A program made the position numbers and the translations under genes. The notes under the pieces are model-generated. The model made no database searches and had not been told where the DNA came from. It saw only the letters and a program-made list of their open reading frames with translations. A DNA stretch of 64,000 nucleotides from Oxalobacteraceae bacterium (lineage in GTDB: Bacteria > Pseudomonadota > Gammaproteobacteria > Burkholderiales > Burkholderiaceae_D), in contig JAUYNR010000038.1 of NCBI GenBank assembly GCA_030698225.1, positions 62,001 through 126,000 of the forward strand. The letters are read 5' to 3'. This document shows, one piece after another, positions 1-8,867 of this stretch; positions within the stretch are counted from its first letter, which is position 1; every line of letters begins with the position of its first letter.

Positions 1-348
1 GCGCGCGCCGAACGACGACATCCCTGCGTGCCAGGCGCGGTCGTTGACCGATACGAACTGCACCACAGCACCATCCCTGCGGATCAGGAAATGCGCCGAA
101 ACCCGCAGCGCGCGCAATTGCTCGAAGTAAGGGTGCGCATCGCAATCGAGTTGGTTGGTAAACAGCTCGCAAATCCGTTCGCCGCCGAACTGCCCGGGCG
201 GCAGGCTGATATTGTGGATCACCAGCAAGTCGATTTCCGTGCCCGGCGGCCGCGCATCGCAGTTGGGCGAGACGATCCGCAACGCCTGGCGACACCAGCC
301 ATCGGCTGCCACCTCGAACATGGTTTTAATATATTTACCCGGACTCAT
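1..348 (-). CDS. ampD: 1,6-anhydro-N-acetylmuramyl-L-alanine amidase AmpD, cut by the window edge
   Basis: This reading frame is not closed: it starts at ATG 348 and runs off the left edge after about 116 codons of an expected 180-190. The translation shows the amidase-2 hallmarks IDLLVIHNISLPPG, the zinc-ligand context around IHN, and HFLIRRDG followed by QFV and WHAG. AmpD is a cytoplasmic zinc amidase that removes the peptide from anhydro-muropeptides during wall recycling. The start ATG overlaps the pilR stop as ATGA, so it is translationally coupled to pilR. A second in-frame ATG lies at 321. The family call is firm; the 3' end is unseen. Confidence 0.9.
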   Translation of the reverse strand, partial: MSPGKYIKTMFEVAADGWCRQALRIVSPNCDARPPGTEIDLLVIHNISLPPGQFGGERICELFTNQLDCDAHPYFEQLRALRVSAHFLIRRDGAVVQFVSVNDRAWHAGMSSFGAR

Positions 349-1778
349 TTTGGCTCACTGATATCGAGCTTTTGCATCTGATAGCGCAACTGGCGAAAGC
401 TAATGCCAAGCAACTCCGCTGCCTGGGTGCGATTGAATCTGGTCTGGATTAAGGCTCGCTGGATGATGTCGCGCTCGATACCGTTCAGATAATCCGGCAG
501 GCAGCTTGGAATACCGGCATCACAGGACTTCTGTGCGGTTTCGGCGTCGGCAACAGCAGACGGTTGCTGCTGCGATCGGATCGATTCGGTATCCGGCGAC
601 AACGGGGCCAGTGGTTTTGACGTTTTCAGCGCCAGGTCGGCGGCTTCGATCACCCCGTTATCGGCAAACGCCAGCGCGCGCTCAAGGATGTTTTCCAGTT
701 CGCGTACATTGCCGGGGAATCCATGGCCGCGCAGCGCCTGCAGCGCTCCCGGCCCCAGCACCGCGGCATTGTTACCGTTGTTGCTCACCAGCCGCAGCAA
801 GATAGCGTTGGCCAGCAGGCCGATATCCTCCAGCCGCTCGCGCAATGCCGGCAGCGCCAGCTCGATGACATTCAAGCGGTAATACAAGTCCTGCCGGAAG
901 CTTCCGTCCTCCACGCATCGGGCCAGATTCTTGTGGGTGGCACTGATGATGCGCACGTCCACCGGCTCCTCGCTTGTGGCGCCGATCTTGCGCACGCGAC
1001 GCTCCTGGATCGCGCGCAACAGCTTGACTTGCATTGCCAGCGGCAAATCGGCCACCTCGTCGAGCATCAGGGTGCCGCCATCCGCTGCCCGGAAAAATCC
1101 GTCACGATCTTCGCTGGCGCCGGTAAACGCGCCCTTGCGGTAACCAAAAAATTCCGCCTCCATCAAATTGTCGGGAATTGCGCCGCAATTTACCGCGATG
1201 AAGGGCTGCTCTGCGCGGGCGCTGAGGGCATGGATTTCACGCGCCGCGAGTTCCTTGCCGCTGCCGGATTCTCCGCTAATGGCCACTGGCGCCATGCTGC
1301 GCGCCAGGCGCGCGATCTGTGCCCGCAACGCCTGCATCGCTGGCGAATCGCCCAACAGGCGCGCGGCGGGCATGTTCGCCGCGGCGGGCTTGACGGACAT
1401 GCCTGCAGCACCGTCCAGGCGCAACGCGGCGCGCACCAGCAAACGCAACTGCTCCAGTGCCACCGGCTTCGAAACATAATCAAACGCTCCGGCCTTGAGC
1501 GCCGCCACAGCATTGTCTGCGCTGCCGAAAGCGGTAATGACTGCAATCGGCGTGTTTTTGCAACTGCCGGCAACTTCGCTTACCAGCTCGATTCCCAAGC
1601 CGTCCGGCAACCGCATGTCGGTCAACACCAGCGCGTATTGGGTTTGCGCCAGATGCGCCCGCGCAGCCGTCAGGCAGTCGGCGCTATCGACGTCGAGCCC
1701 CATGCGAACCAGCGTGATTTCCAGCAATTCACGCAAATCCGCTTCATCATCGACAACCAGAATACGTGGAGAAGCCAT
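345..1778 (-). CDS. pilR: Sigma-54-dependent response regulator PilR
   Basis: An NtrC-type regulator of 477 residues. The receiver domain covers about 1-120, with acidic D10/D11, phospho-acceptor D54 and K104 in SKP. The AAA+ domain follows, with Walker A GESGSGKE near 169-176 and the sigma-54 contact loop GAFTGA at 216-221. A Fis-type helix-turn-helix (NRTQAAELLGIS) is at the C terminus. It lies 33 bp downstream of the sensor kinase gene, the usual pilS-pilR pair, which activates type IV pilin transcription. No pilin gene is in the window, so the target is inferred from the family and the pairing. Confidence 0.9.
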   Translation of the reverse strand: MASPRILVVDDEADLRELLEITLVRMGLDVDSADCLTAARAHLAQTQYALVLTDMRLPDGLGIELVSEVAGSCKNTPIAVITAFGSADNAVAALKAGAFDYVSKPVALEQLRLLVRAALRLDGAAGMSVKPAAANMPAARLLGDSPAMQALRAQIARLARSMAPVAISGESGSGKELAAREIHALSARAEQPFIAVNCGAIPDNLMEAEFFGYRKGAFTGASEDRDGFFRAADGGTLMLDEVADLPLAMQVKLLRAIQERRVRKIGATSEEPVDVRIISATHKNLARCVEDGSFRQDLYYRLNVIELALPALRERLEDIGLLANAILLRLVSNNGNNAAVLGPGALQALRGHGFPGNVRELENILERALAFADNGVIEAADLALKTSKPLAPLSPDTESIRSQQQPSAVADAETAQKSCDAGIPSCLPDYLNGIERDIIQRALIQTRFNRTQAAELLGISFRQLRYQMQKLDISEPK

Positions 1779-1811
1779 GGCTACAGTCTGTTGGTGGTAC
1801 TGGATTAAGAA

Positions 1812-3527
1812 TCAGGGCGCTGCGAACGTAATCACAAACCTGCCGCTGGCCTCGCCGTTGTGCTGACCGACATTATCGACCCGATATTCATAATCGAGCA
1901 TCGCGCCATTATTCAAGCAGAGTTCCCGCGCCAGATAGAGCCCCAGTCCGGTACCCTTGCTGGAAGTGGTATGGAATGGCTCGAACAAGTGCGAACGGAC
2001 CGCTGCCGCAATCCCGGGTCCGTCATCCTGCATATGCAGCTCAAGCCGGCTGGCATCGTCGCAGATGACGCGCATCCGAATGCTGGCCTGCCGGCGACTG
2101 GCATAGCGGATCGCATTCGACAGCAAATTCACCACCACTTCGCGCAGATGCATCGGATCAAAGCGAACTCGCTGCAGATCCGGCGTGTCGGACGCATTTG
2201 AGCCGCTCAGTGCGATCATGGCTGCCGGCAACCGATGCGCCTCCTCGAATTCCTTGATGATATCGGCCAAGGCCGGCAGCAGCATGAAGGGGTCTCCGTG
2301 CAGTTGCGCTTTACGCGAGAGATTGAGAATATCCTCGATCATCCGGTTCACGCGCGCCACATTATCGGCGACGATATTCAGGAGCCGGGTTGAAACAGGG
2401 TCGCGGACCTCTTCCTGCAGCAATGCGCCCGCATGCGAGATTGCCGCCAGCGGATTTCTGACTTCGTGTGCGATGCTGGCAGTCAAGCGCCCCATCGATG
2501 CCAGCTTCAATTGTTGCGCCTGATTTTCGATCTCGCTGACATCGCGCAAGAAGATTATGGTTCTGGCAATCCTCGCAGTGCCGGTATCGACGGCGACAAA
2601 GCGCAGCTTGACGTGAGAAAGCAGTTCCCGGCGCCCGCCCCAGATGGTCGTTGCGCCGGTCAGCGCAGCCTCGGCCGCAGGCTTGATGAAAACGAAAACT
2701 GGAGTCTCCGCCGACCCCGGCGCCAAAGTTTCAGAGCGGATTGACCACGCAAGAAATGCGTCGGAAATCGGTGCGAACGAAGGTATGTCGTCCAGGCGCC
2801 AAACCGGTTTCCGGCCCAGATCAGCCACACCCAGCATCTGCTCTGCAGCGGGATTACCCATCAGAACCGTACCGTCGCGGCCCACCACCAGGATGCCGTC
2901 CCCCATGTCGGCGATCACCAGTCGGTTGATCGCCTGCTGGACCTGCAAATCCGTGCCGCGCCTGGTCGCCAGATGCTCTTGCCTGATGAGGCTGGCGGCA
3001 AGGCGGTTGACGACAAAAATTACGGTAAAAAATGCGGCCCCGTACAGTCCTGCCTGCATCAAGAAAGCGTCGCCATCCAGCGTCAATGCCCGATATCCGC
3101 TTTCCGCCAATAAGAACAGGGTCACGACCGAGACGAAAAACAGTGCCAGCACCAACGGAGCGAGAATTGCGGCGCCGGCCAGCGGGAACAGGTACAGAAT
3201 CGCCAATCCGCTCTTGGCGCCGCCGGCAATCAGGTACAGCGCTGAAATAACCAGGGTATCGACCGCGACCTGGGCCGACAGTTGCAATAGGAAACGACGC
3301 CGGAAATAAGTGGAAAATACGGTAAACGCCAGCGCCACCGACAAATATGCGATGCATATCTTCGGGTAAACAACCTGGCCGCTGAGCCAGCCAATCTTGC
3401 TGCCATTAAAGCTGAAGTACGCAAGCAGCAAGGCCGCGATGATGATCCGAGTCAGGCTCATGGCCTGCAGCGAGCGCCAAAGGGTCGCGTCAGTCTTGAC
3501 GGGAATAGTCAGATCACTGCGCCCCAT
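1812..3527 (-). CDS. pilS: Membrane sensor histidine kinase PilS
   Basis: A 571-residue kinase. About six hydrophobic helices fill the first 190 residues, then comes a PAS-like segment (DGILVVGRDG, NPAAEQMLG). The H-box ASIAHEVRNPLA places the phospho-histidine at residue 354. The N-box NLLSNAIRYA (near 467), DDGPGI (near 501) and GTGLGLYLA complete the ATPase domain. The many-helix sensor and the adjacent pilR fit PilS, which controls pilin expression. The gene begins 3 bp after the small PP0621-type gene, so it is likely co-transcribed with that gene and ypjD. Confidence 0.9.
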   Translation of the reverse strand: MGRSDLTIPVKTDATLWRSLQAMSLTRIIIAALLLAYFSFNGSKIGWLSGQVVYPKICIAYLSVALAFTVFSTYFRRRFLLQLSAQVAVDTLVISALYLIAGGAKSGLAILYLFPLAGAAILAPLVLALFFVSVVTLFLLAESGYRALTLDGDAFLMQAGLYGAAFFTVIFVVNRLAASLIRQEHLATRRGTDLQVQQAINRLVIADMGDGILVVGRDGTVLMGNPAAEQMLGVADLGRKPVWRLDDIPSFAPISDAFLAWSIRSETLAPGSAETPVFVFIKPAAEAALTGATTIWGGRRELLSHVKLRFVAVDTGTARIARTIIFLRDVSEIENQAQQLKLASMGRLTASIAHEVRNPLAAISHAGALLQEEVRDPVSTRLLNIVADNVARVNRMIEDILNLSRKAQLHGDPFMLLPALADIIKEFEEAHRLPAAMIALSGSNASDTPDLQRVRFDPMHLREVVVNLLSNAIRYASRRQASIRMRVICDDASRLELHMQDDGPGIAAAVRSHLFEPFHTTSSKGTGLGLYLARELCLNNGAMLDYEYRVDNVGQHNGEASGRFVITFAAP

Positions 3528-3530
3528 GCT

Positions 3531-3764
3531 CTAGGAAGAGAAATGCAGGCGGCGATGTTCTTCGCTGCAAAACAACATGCCAGCCTGGCTGAGCGCCTCG
3601 GAGGCAGGAAAATGCACGCCGCAATGGATGCACTGCACCATCAGTTCAGGCTCGTCGAGCCGCGGCACTTCTGCATTCTCGGTGCGTATCGCGCTTGCTT
3701 TGATTTTGGAGCGGATTGCCCACACCACCAGCAAACCCAACACCAACCACGCCAGGAATCTCAT
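3531..3764 (-). CDS. Small PP0621-family membrane-anchored protein
   Basis: A 77-residue protein. An N-terminal hydrophobic helix (FLAWLVLGLLVVWAI) is followed by a basic stretch and a C-terminal CIHCGVHFPASEAL with a later cysteine in FCSEEHRRLH. This resembles a small zinc-binding TRASH/zinc-ribbon-like knuckle. It matches the PP0621 family often found upstream of pilS in beta- and gammaproteobacteria. Its function is unknown. The start overlaps the ypjD stop (ATGA), so the two are coupled. Confidence 0.8.
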   Translation of the reverse strand: MRFLAWLVLGLLVVWAIRSKIKASAIRTENAEVPRLDEPELMVQCIHCGVHFPASEALSQAGMLFCSEEHRRLHFSS

Positions 3765-4573
3765 ACGCCCCCCCGATGCAGTACCACCTCAAGCACGAAG
3801 CGACTGCCGACATACGCCAGCAGCAAGGTTGCAAAGCCCGACAAGGTGAAGCTGAGCGCGGTTTTACCGCGCCAACCCTGCCATTTTCGCCCTGCCAGCA
3901 AAGCGCCGAACAACACCCATGACAGCAGCGTAAACACGGTCTTGTGATCCCATTTGAACGCCTGGCCGAATAACTGTTCCGAAAACAAGACCCCGGACAG
4001 CACCGTCAGCGTCAACAATGCGAAACCGAATGCAATCAGGCGAAACAGCAGCTTTTCCATCGTCAGCAGGGCCGGCAGGCGGTCGATCAGCGATGCAATC
4101 CGGCCTTGCGAGCGGGAACCCGCATGCAAGTGCAGCCGTGACTCCTGGATCGTCATCAACACCGCGTGAAAGGCAGCCATCGTCAGCGTGCCATATGCCA
4201 GCATCGACACTGCGATATGCCACGAAAACAAGCTTGACCGTCCGTCCAGCGGCACGACGCTGCCCGGAAACGCCATCGGCAAGACCACCGCCAGTGCGGT
4301 CGCCGGCAATACCAGTACGCGCAAGCCATCCAGCGCGAAATTGCGGTTTTCGAGCCAGTAAGCGGCCACCGAAACCCAAAATGCCGCCGACAGCATGATC
4401 GCAAATCCGAGCCGCAAGGCTTCAGGCGTGACAATCACATCCGACCACAGCCCCGCTCCATGAAGTAGCCAGGCGAGCGCAGTCCCGCTGGAAATAGCGA
4501 TGCGCTGGCGCGCCGGCAGAAATGCGCAGATCGCATAGAGTACCGCTGCCGCAATAAAGAATGATGTTTGCAT
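3761..4573 (-). CDS. ypjD: CcsA/YpjD-type inner-membrane cytochrome c assembly family protein
   Basis: A 270-residue polytopic protein with about eight transmembrane segments. It contains SWHIAVSMLAYG and a later WDHKTVFTLLSW, histidine-containing helices typical of the CcsA/HemX-like domain (cytochrome c assembly family, also called CorE/YpjD). It is divergent from ffh, the usual arrangement in proteobacteria. Family members have a possible haem-handling role, but for this subgroup it is not established. The gene starts the ypjD-PP0621-pilS-pilR-ampD unit. Confidence 0.8.
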   Translation of the reverse strand: MQTSFFIAAAVLYAICAFLPARQRIAISSGTALAWLLHGAGLWSDVIVTPEALRLGFAIMLSAAFWVSVAAYWLENRNFALDGLRVLVLPATALAVVLPMAFPGSVVPLDGRSSLFSWHIAVSMLAYGTLTMAAFHAVLMTIQESRLHLHAGSRSQGRIASLIDRLPALLTMEKLLFRLIAFGFALLTLTVLSGVLFSEQLFGQAFKWDHKTVFTLLSWVLFGALLAGRKWQGWRGKTALSFTLSGFATLLLAYVGSRFVLEVVLHRGGV

Positions 4574-4955
4574 AGGCTCAGTTTACACTATCTGTCCGTT
4601 GCGGCGCAGCCGGAGTTAGCTGCCACCGCGCGGATTCATCGGCTCCCGAGACAGCCTTGATCGATTTTTTATATTAATTATACTTATATATGTATTTTAA
4701 ATATCGCACTAATTATGTGCGGCAAATGCACTATATTTACATATACCCCATAAAATACTTCAATAAGTGAAGAACCAGGCAGGCGTGGCAGTCGCCAGCT
4801 GGCGCGGCGTCAAGTGCCACAACACCTTAATGCGCGCCGCCGTCGCCGGCACACACCGCATCGGTTAAAATGGCACTTTACATTCCGAGCCGCGCAATCT
4901 CGACCAAATCGAGCCGCGTATCGACTTGTCGCCCCATCTCTGAAACGCCACTGCC
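4574..4955. other. Divergent intergenic region between ypjD and ffh
   Basis: These 382 bp hold the outward promoters for ypjD (minus) and ffh (plus). The AT-rich part at 4661-4760 contains copy A of the 74-nt repeat. The rest is GC-rich. No convincing ORF, tRNA or terminator is visible. Confidence 0.6.
4676..4749 (+). repeat. 74-nt intergenic repeat, copy A
   Basis: The element has the family layout: ATTATAC, then TGTATTTT, then CGCAC-N8-GTGCGG (middle hairpin), AAATGCA, and the closing ATACCCC. It lies upstream of ffh in the same orientation. It is recognisable by alignment with copies B-I. Confidence 0.75.
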
Positions 4956-6323
4956 ATGCTAGATAATCTTACCCAGCGCCTCGCCAAAGTCGTCAAAACC
5001 ATGCGCGGCGAAGCGCGTCTTACCGAATCGAATACCGCCGAAATGCTGCGCGAAGTGCGCATGGCGCTGCTGGAGGCCGACGTGGCGCTGCCGGCGGTGC
5101 GCGAATTCATTGCGCGCGTCAAGCAAAAATCGCTCGGCGAAGAAGTCATTTCCTCGCTCACGCCGGGACAAGCACTGGTCGGCGTGGTACAGCGCGAACT
5201 GGCGTCCCTGATGGGCGCCGACTTGGGTCCGGAAGCATCGCAACTGAACTTCGCCACCCAGCCGCCGGCCATCATACTGATGGCCGGCCTGCAAGGCGTC
5301 GGCAAGACCACTACGGTCGGCAAGCTCGCCAAATACCTGATCGAGAACAAGAAGAAAAAGGTATTGACCGTCTCGGCCGACGTCTACCGTCCGGCTGCGA
5401 TTGCCCAGCTGCAGGCCGTCACCGGCCAGGTTGGCGCCGATTTCTTCCCGTCGCAAACCACCGACAAGCCGGTTGATATCGCACTGGCCGCGCTGGATTA
5501 CGCAAAAAGGCATTATCACGACGTACTGATCATCGATACCGCAGGCCGCCTGGGCATCGACGAACAGATGATGCAGGAGATTTCCGCCGTCCACGCTGCG
5601 GTCAAGCCGATCGAAACCCTGTTCGTGGTGGATGCGATGCTGGGCCAGGATGCGATCAATACCGCCAAGGCCTTCAACGATGCGCTGCCGCTTACCGGCA
5701 TCGTGCTGACCAAACTGGACGGCGACTCCCGCGGCGGCGCGGCCTTGTCGGTGCGCCACATCACCGGTAAACCGATCAAATTCGCCGGTGTTTCCGAAAA
5801 GCTCGATGGACTGGAGGCTTTCGATCCGGCCCGGATGGCGAATCGGATCCTCGGCATGGGCGATATCCTGGCGCTGGTGGAAGAAGCCCAGAAAGGGGTC
5901 GACGTCAAGGCGGCCCAGGATTTGGCTCAGAAACTCAAGGTCGGCGGCAAATTCGATCTGAACGACTTCAAATTGCAGTTGGCACAAATGAAGAAGATGG
6001 GCGGGCTCGCCAACCTGATGGACAAACTGCCGGCGCAACTCCAGCAAGCCGCCAACGGCGCCAATATGAATCAGGCAGACAAGCAGGTCAAACGCATGGA
6101 AGGCATCATCAATTCGATGACGCCGCTGGAACGCGCCAAGCCGGATCTGATCAAGGCCACACGCAAACGCCGCATTGCCGCAGGCGCCGGGGTTCAAGTG
6201 CAAGAGGTAAACCGGATGCTGGCGCAATTCGAACAAATGCAATCGATGATGAAGAAACTCAAGGGCGGCGGCATGATGAAAATGATGCGCGGCATGAAAG
6301 GCATGATGCCCGGCATGCGTTAA
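4956..6323 (+). CDS. ffh: Signal recognition particle protein Ffh
   Basis: The SRP54 GTPase of 455 residues, normal for the family. It binds signal sequences of nascent membrane proteins together with 4.5S RNA. The N domain covers about 1-100. The G domain has GLQGVGKTT (111-119), DTAGR (194-198) and TKLDGD (252-257). The methionine-rich M domain ends in runs such as MMKKLKGGGMMKMMRGMKG. The start MLDNLTQRL is the conserved N terminus. It is transcribed alone or with the downstream SWIB gene, 125 bp away. Confidence 0.97.
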   Translation: MLDNLTQRLAKVVKTMRGEARLTESNTAEMLREVRMALLEADVALPAVREFIARVKQKSLGEEVISSLTPGQALVGVVQRELASLMGADLGPEASQLNFATQPPAIILMAGLQGVGKTTTVGKLAKYLIENKKKKVLTVSADVYRPAAIAQLQAVTGQVGADFFPSQTTDKPVDIALAALDYAKRHYHDVLIIDTAGRLGIDEQMMQEISAVHAAVKPIETLFVVDAMLGQDAINTAKAFNDALPLTGIVLTKLDGDSRGGAALSVRHITGKPIKFAGVSEKLDGLEAFDPARMANRILGMGDILALVEEAQKGVDVKAAQDLAQKLKVGGKFDLNDFKLQLAQMKKMGGLANLMDKLPAQLQQAANGANMNQADKQVKRMEGIINSMTPLERAKPDLIKATRKRRIAAGAGVQVQEVNRMLAQFEQMQSMMKKLKGGGMMKMMRGMKGMMPGMR

Positions 6324-6448
6324 GCCGGGATTCGCCCCAATTCGCCGCAAACCCGCAGAAAACACTTGCGTCCCCATGCAAACCGCACCAATATTAGCGG
6401 GCGCGCAAAAATGCGTCATTTTTTAACAGTCTATGAAGAGGCCACCCT

Positions 6449-6799
6449 ATGGCAACAGCAAAAAAACCCGAAGCCAAGAAACCCGCAGCAACCAAAGTAG
6501 CTACGGCTAAAAAAGCTGCTCCAGAAACAACGGCAGCAACTCCAGTCCGCAAACCAAACGCAGCCTTCATGAAACCAATGACGCCATCGGCAGCTTTGGC
6601 AACCGTGGTCGGCGCAACACCGCTACCGCGCACCGAAGTCACCAAAAAGGTGTGGGAATATATCAAGAAGCTGAACCTGCAAGATCCGCAAAACAAACGC
6701 ATGATCAATGCCGATGCCAATCTGAAAACCATCTTTGACGGCAAGGAACAGGTATCGATGTTCGAGATGACCAAACTGATTTCGAATCATCTGAAATAA
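6449..6799 (+). CDS. SWIB/MDM2-domain protein with lysine-alanine-rich H1-like tail
   Basis: A 116-residue protein in two parts. Residues 1-45 are a low-complexity basic tail of K, A, P and T (AKKPEAKKPAATK). Residues about 50-116 form a SWIB domain (LPRTEVTKKVWEYIKKLNLQ, then MINADANLKTIF and MFEMTKLISNHL). The SWIB fold is otherwise best known from eukaryotic chromatin remodellers and chlamydiae. A nucleoid or DNA-binding role is inferred from the basic tail. It has an upstream GAAGAGG Shine-Dalgarno-like site and ends before a strong terminator. Confidence 0.88.
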   Translation: MATAKKPEAKKPAATKVATAKKAAPETTAATPVRKPNAAFMKPMTPSAALATVVGATPLPRTEVTKKVWEYIKKLNLQDPQNKRMINADANLKTIFDGKEQVSMFEMTKLISNHLK

Positions 6800-6830
6800 A
6801 TAGTGCCGCCGCCATAACTGGCCGGCTCGC

Positions 6831-6866
6831 AAAAAAGCCCGAACGACACTCCGTCCGGGCTTTTTT
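6831..6866. terminator. Intrinsic terminator between the convergent SWIB and peroxiredoxin genes
   Basis: The stem AAGCCCG/CGGGCTT with an inner GAC-N6-GTC-like extension is flanked by an A-run on the left and a T-run on the right. It can therefore terminate on either strand. It sits between the SWIB stop (6799) and the peroxiredoxin stop (6898). Confidence 0.85.
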
Positions 6867-6897
6867 ATTGCAATCAGACCTGGGGTCTGTTTCGGCT

Positions 6898-7404
6898 TTA
6901 GGCCAATTGGGCCAGCATCGTTTCTGCGCTGGAAACCTCGAACTTGCCGCCTTCTTCGATGTTCAGCTGCTTGACCACACCATCCTCAACCAGCATCGAA
7001 TAGCGCTGCGAACGCGTGCCCATGCCGAATTTTGTGAAGTCGGCATCCAGACCGAGTGCCTTGCAAAACGCCGCATTGCCGTCGGCCATCATGCGCACGA
7101 CACCGCTTGCTTTCTGATCCCGGCCCCAAGCACCCATCACGAATGCATCGTTGACTGCGGTGCACCATATCTCATCGACGCCCTTGGCCTTGAAATCAGC
7201 CGCATGCGCGACATAACCCGGCACATGCTGCGCTGAACAGGTCGGCGTGTACGCGCCCGGCAGGCCGAAAATAACGATTTTCTTGCCTTTGACGAGGTCA
7301 CTGACGTTAAAGGAATTCGGGCCCAGCGAACATCCGGCGGATTCAACCTCGATGAATTCCGCAAGCGTACCTTCGGGCAATTTTTCGCCGATTTTAATTG
7401 TCAT
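6898..7404 (-). CDS. Prx5-type peroxiredoxin (AhpC/TSA family)
   Basis: A 168-residue thiol peroxidase of the Prx5 group. It reduces hydrogen peroxide and organic peroxides in the cytoplasm. The peroxidatic cysteine is C56 in GAYTPTCSAQH, the diagnostic Prx5 motif; VNDAFVM and later segments also fit the family. ATG 7404 is chosen over the upstream ATG at 7422 because AAGGAACT precedes it at good spacing and MTIKIGEKLPEG is the conserved N terminus. It follows ftsZ on the same strand but is separated from it by a terminator. Confidence 0.92.
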   Translation of the reverse strand: MTIKIGEKLPEGTLAEFIEVESAGCSLGPNSFNVSDLVKGKKIVIFGLPGAYTPTCSAQHVPGYVAHAADFKAKGVDEIWCTAVNDAFVMGAWGRDQKASGVVRMMADGNAAFCKALGLDADFTKFGMGTRSQRYSMLVEDGVVKQLNIEEGGKFEVSSAETMLAQLA

Positions 7405-7441
7405 ATTGAGTTCCTTTCGCATCTGAAAATATTGTAGACAT

Positions 7442-7471
7442 AAAAACGCCGCACCAGCTTTGGCGCGGCGT
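7442..7471 (-). terminator. Intrinsic terminator ending the dcw cluster after ftsZ
   Basis: On the minus strand ACGCCGC and GCGGCGT form a seven-pair stem around a short loop, followed by TTTTTA. It lies 79 bp past the ftsZ stop and before the peroxiredoxin gene, so it should end dcw transcription. Confidence 0.75.
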
Positions 7472-7549
7472 ACGGTCCACAGTATGCCCTAGTCCATTTT
7501 TTTCTGCTGGCGCGGCTTTCACGCACTCCGGCAGAAAAATCGGAAATTC

Positions 7550-8743
7550 TCAATCGGCCTGCTTGCGCAGGAACGCCGGAATGTCATAGGTTTCCATGCC
7601 GTTCTTTTCCAATGCACGCACGGTTTCCGAGGCGGATTCGCGACGCCATACGGCCGGCGCCTTGAGTCCGTCAAACGAATGCGATGGCGTAGCCATGCCT
7701 TGTTGCAAGGCGCCCGCCATTGACGGCGTCATCATCGGTTCGTTGTGGGTGCCGGTGCGCAGCATGGTGTTCTGCACCAGTTGCATCGATTTCTTGGCGC
7801 GCCCAAGGCCGGTTGCCACCACGGTTACGCGAATGTCATCACCCATGCTGTCATCGTAGGCGATACCCTGGGCAATCGAAGCATCCGGTGCCGCAAACGC
7901 ACGCACCGCTGCCATGACTTCCTTTATTTCCTTGCCCTTCAGACTGCGGCTCGCCGTCACATTGACCAGTACGCCGCGGGCACCGGACAGGTCGATGCCG
8001 TCCAGCAAAGGTGAAGCAACCGCCTGTTCGGCAGCGATGCGCGCGCGGTCGACGCCGGATGCGGTAGCAGTGCCCATCATCGCCTTGCCCTGCTCGCCCA
8101 TGATGGTCTTGACGTCATTGAAATCGACGTTGATATGCCCGGGAACATTGATGATCTCGGCAATTCCGGCCACCGCATTGTTGAGCACGTCATCGGCATG
8201 CTGCAGCCACTCCATCATGGTGTCGTCTTCGTAGATCTCTTCGAGTTTTTCGTTCAGGATGATGATCAGCGAATCGACGTGCTGCGACAATGCTTCCAGT
8301 CCTTCGTCGGCGATGTCCATGCACTTCTGGCCTTCGTACGAAAATGGTTTGGACACCACCGCGACTGTCAGTGCGCCGAGCGACTTGGCGATTTCGGCCA
8401 CGACCGGCGCTGCGCCGGTGCCGGTGCCGCCACCCATGCCGGCGGCGATGAAAACCATGTGCGCACCGCGCAATGCATCTTCGATGCGTGCGCGCGAATC
8501 CTCGGCCAACTGGCGGCCGATCTCGGGCTTCATGCCGGCACCCAAACCGGTTGCGCCGATCTGGATCACGTTATGCGCCTTCGATTGCAGCAAAGCCTGG
8601 GCATCGGTATTGGCGGCGATGAATTCGACCCCGGAAACGCCCTTGTTAATCATATGCTGGACAGCATTGCCGCCTGCACCACCGACTCCGACCACCTTGA
8701 TCACGGTACCTTGCGTAGCATGATCGATCATATCAAACTCCAT
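7550..8743 (-). CDS. ftsZ: Cell division GTPase FtsZ
   Basis: The tubulin-like GTPase that polymerises into the Z-ring, 397 residues. The nucleotide-binding GGAGGNAV (21-28) and tubulin signature GGGTGTG (104-110) are present. So is the C-terminal peptide DIPAFLRKQ, which binds FtsA and ZipA. The start is placed at ATG 8743 (MEFDMIDHA), preceded by a G-rich Shine-Dalgarno site. The ATG 39 bases further upstream would add a non-conserved extension. It is the last gene of the dcw cluster. Confidence 0.97.
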   Translation of the reverse strand: MEFDMIDHATQGTVIKVVGVGGAGGNAVQHMINKGVSGVEFIAANTDAQALLQSKAHNVIQIGATGLGAGMKPEIGRQLAEDSRARIEDALRGAHMVFIAAGMGGGTGTGAAPVVAEIAKSLGALTVAVVSKPFSYEGQKCMDIADEGLEALSQHVDSLIIILNEKLEEIYEDDTMMEWLQHADDVLNNAVAGIAEIINVPGHINVDFNDVKTIMGEQGKAMMGTATASGVDRARIAAEQAVASPLLDGIDLSGARGVLVNVTASRSLKGKEIKEVMAAVRAFAAPDASIAQGIAYDDSMGDDIRVTVVATGLGRAKKSMQLVQNTMLRTGTHNEPMMTPSMAGALQQGMATPSHSFDGLKAPAVWRRESASETVRALEKNGMETYDIPAFLRKQAD

Positions 8744-8867
8744 GATGCCCCCCATTAGTTTGCGATTTTCAGTCGGAAGCAATCATTGGAAATGATGGCT
8801 GGCGACTGAAAACAACTGTTAAACAAAAAATTACATGACAAAAAAATTCACCAGACCAACCTGCACA

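Noticed and set aside
723-1808. A 361-codon open frame antisense to pilR
   Set aside because: Opposite a clear response regulator; composition (H, R, Q, A) is that of a shadow frame.
4959-6419. A 486-codon open frame antisense to ffh
   Set aside because: Entirely opposite ffh and histidine-rich; a GC-skew shadow with no recognisable motif.
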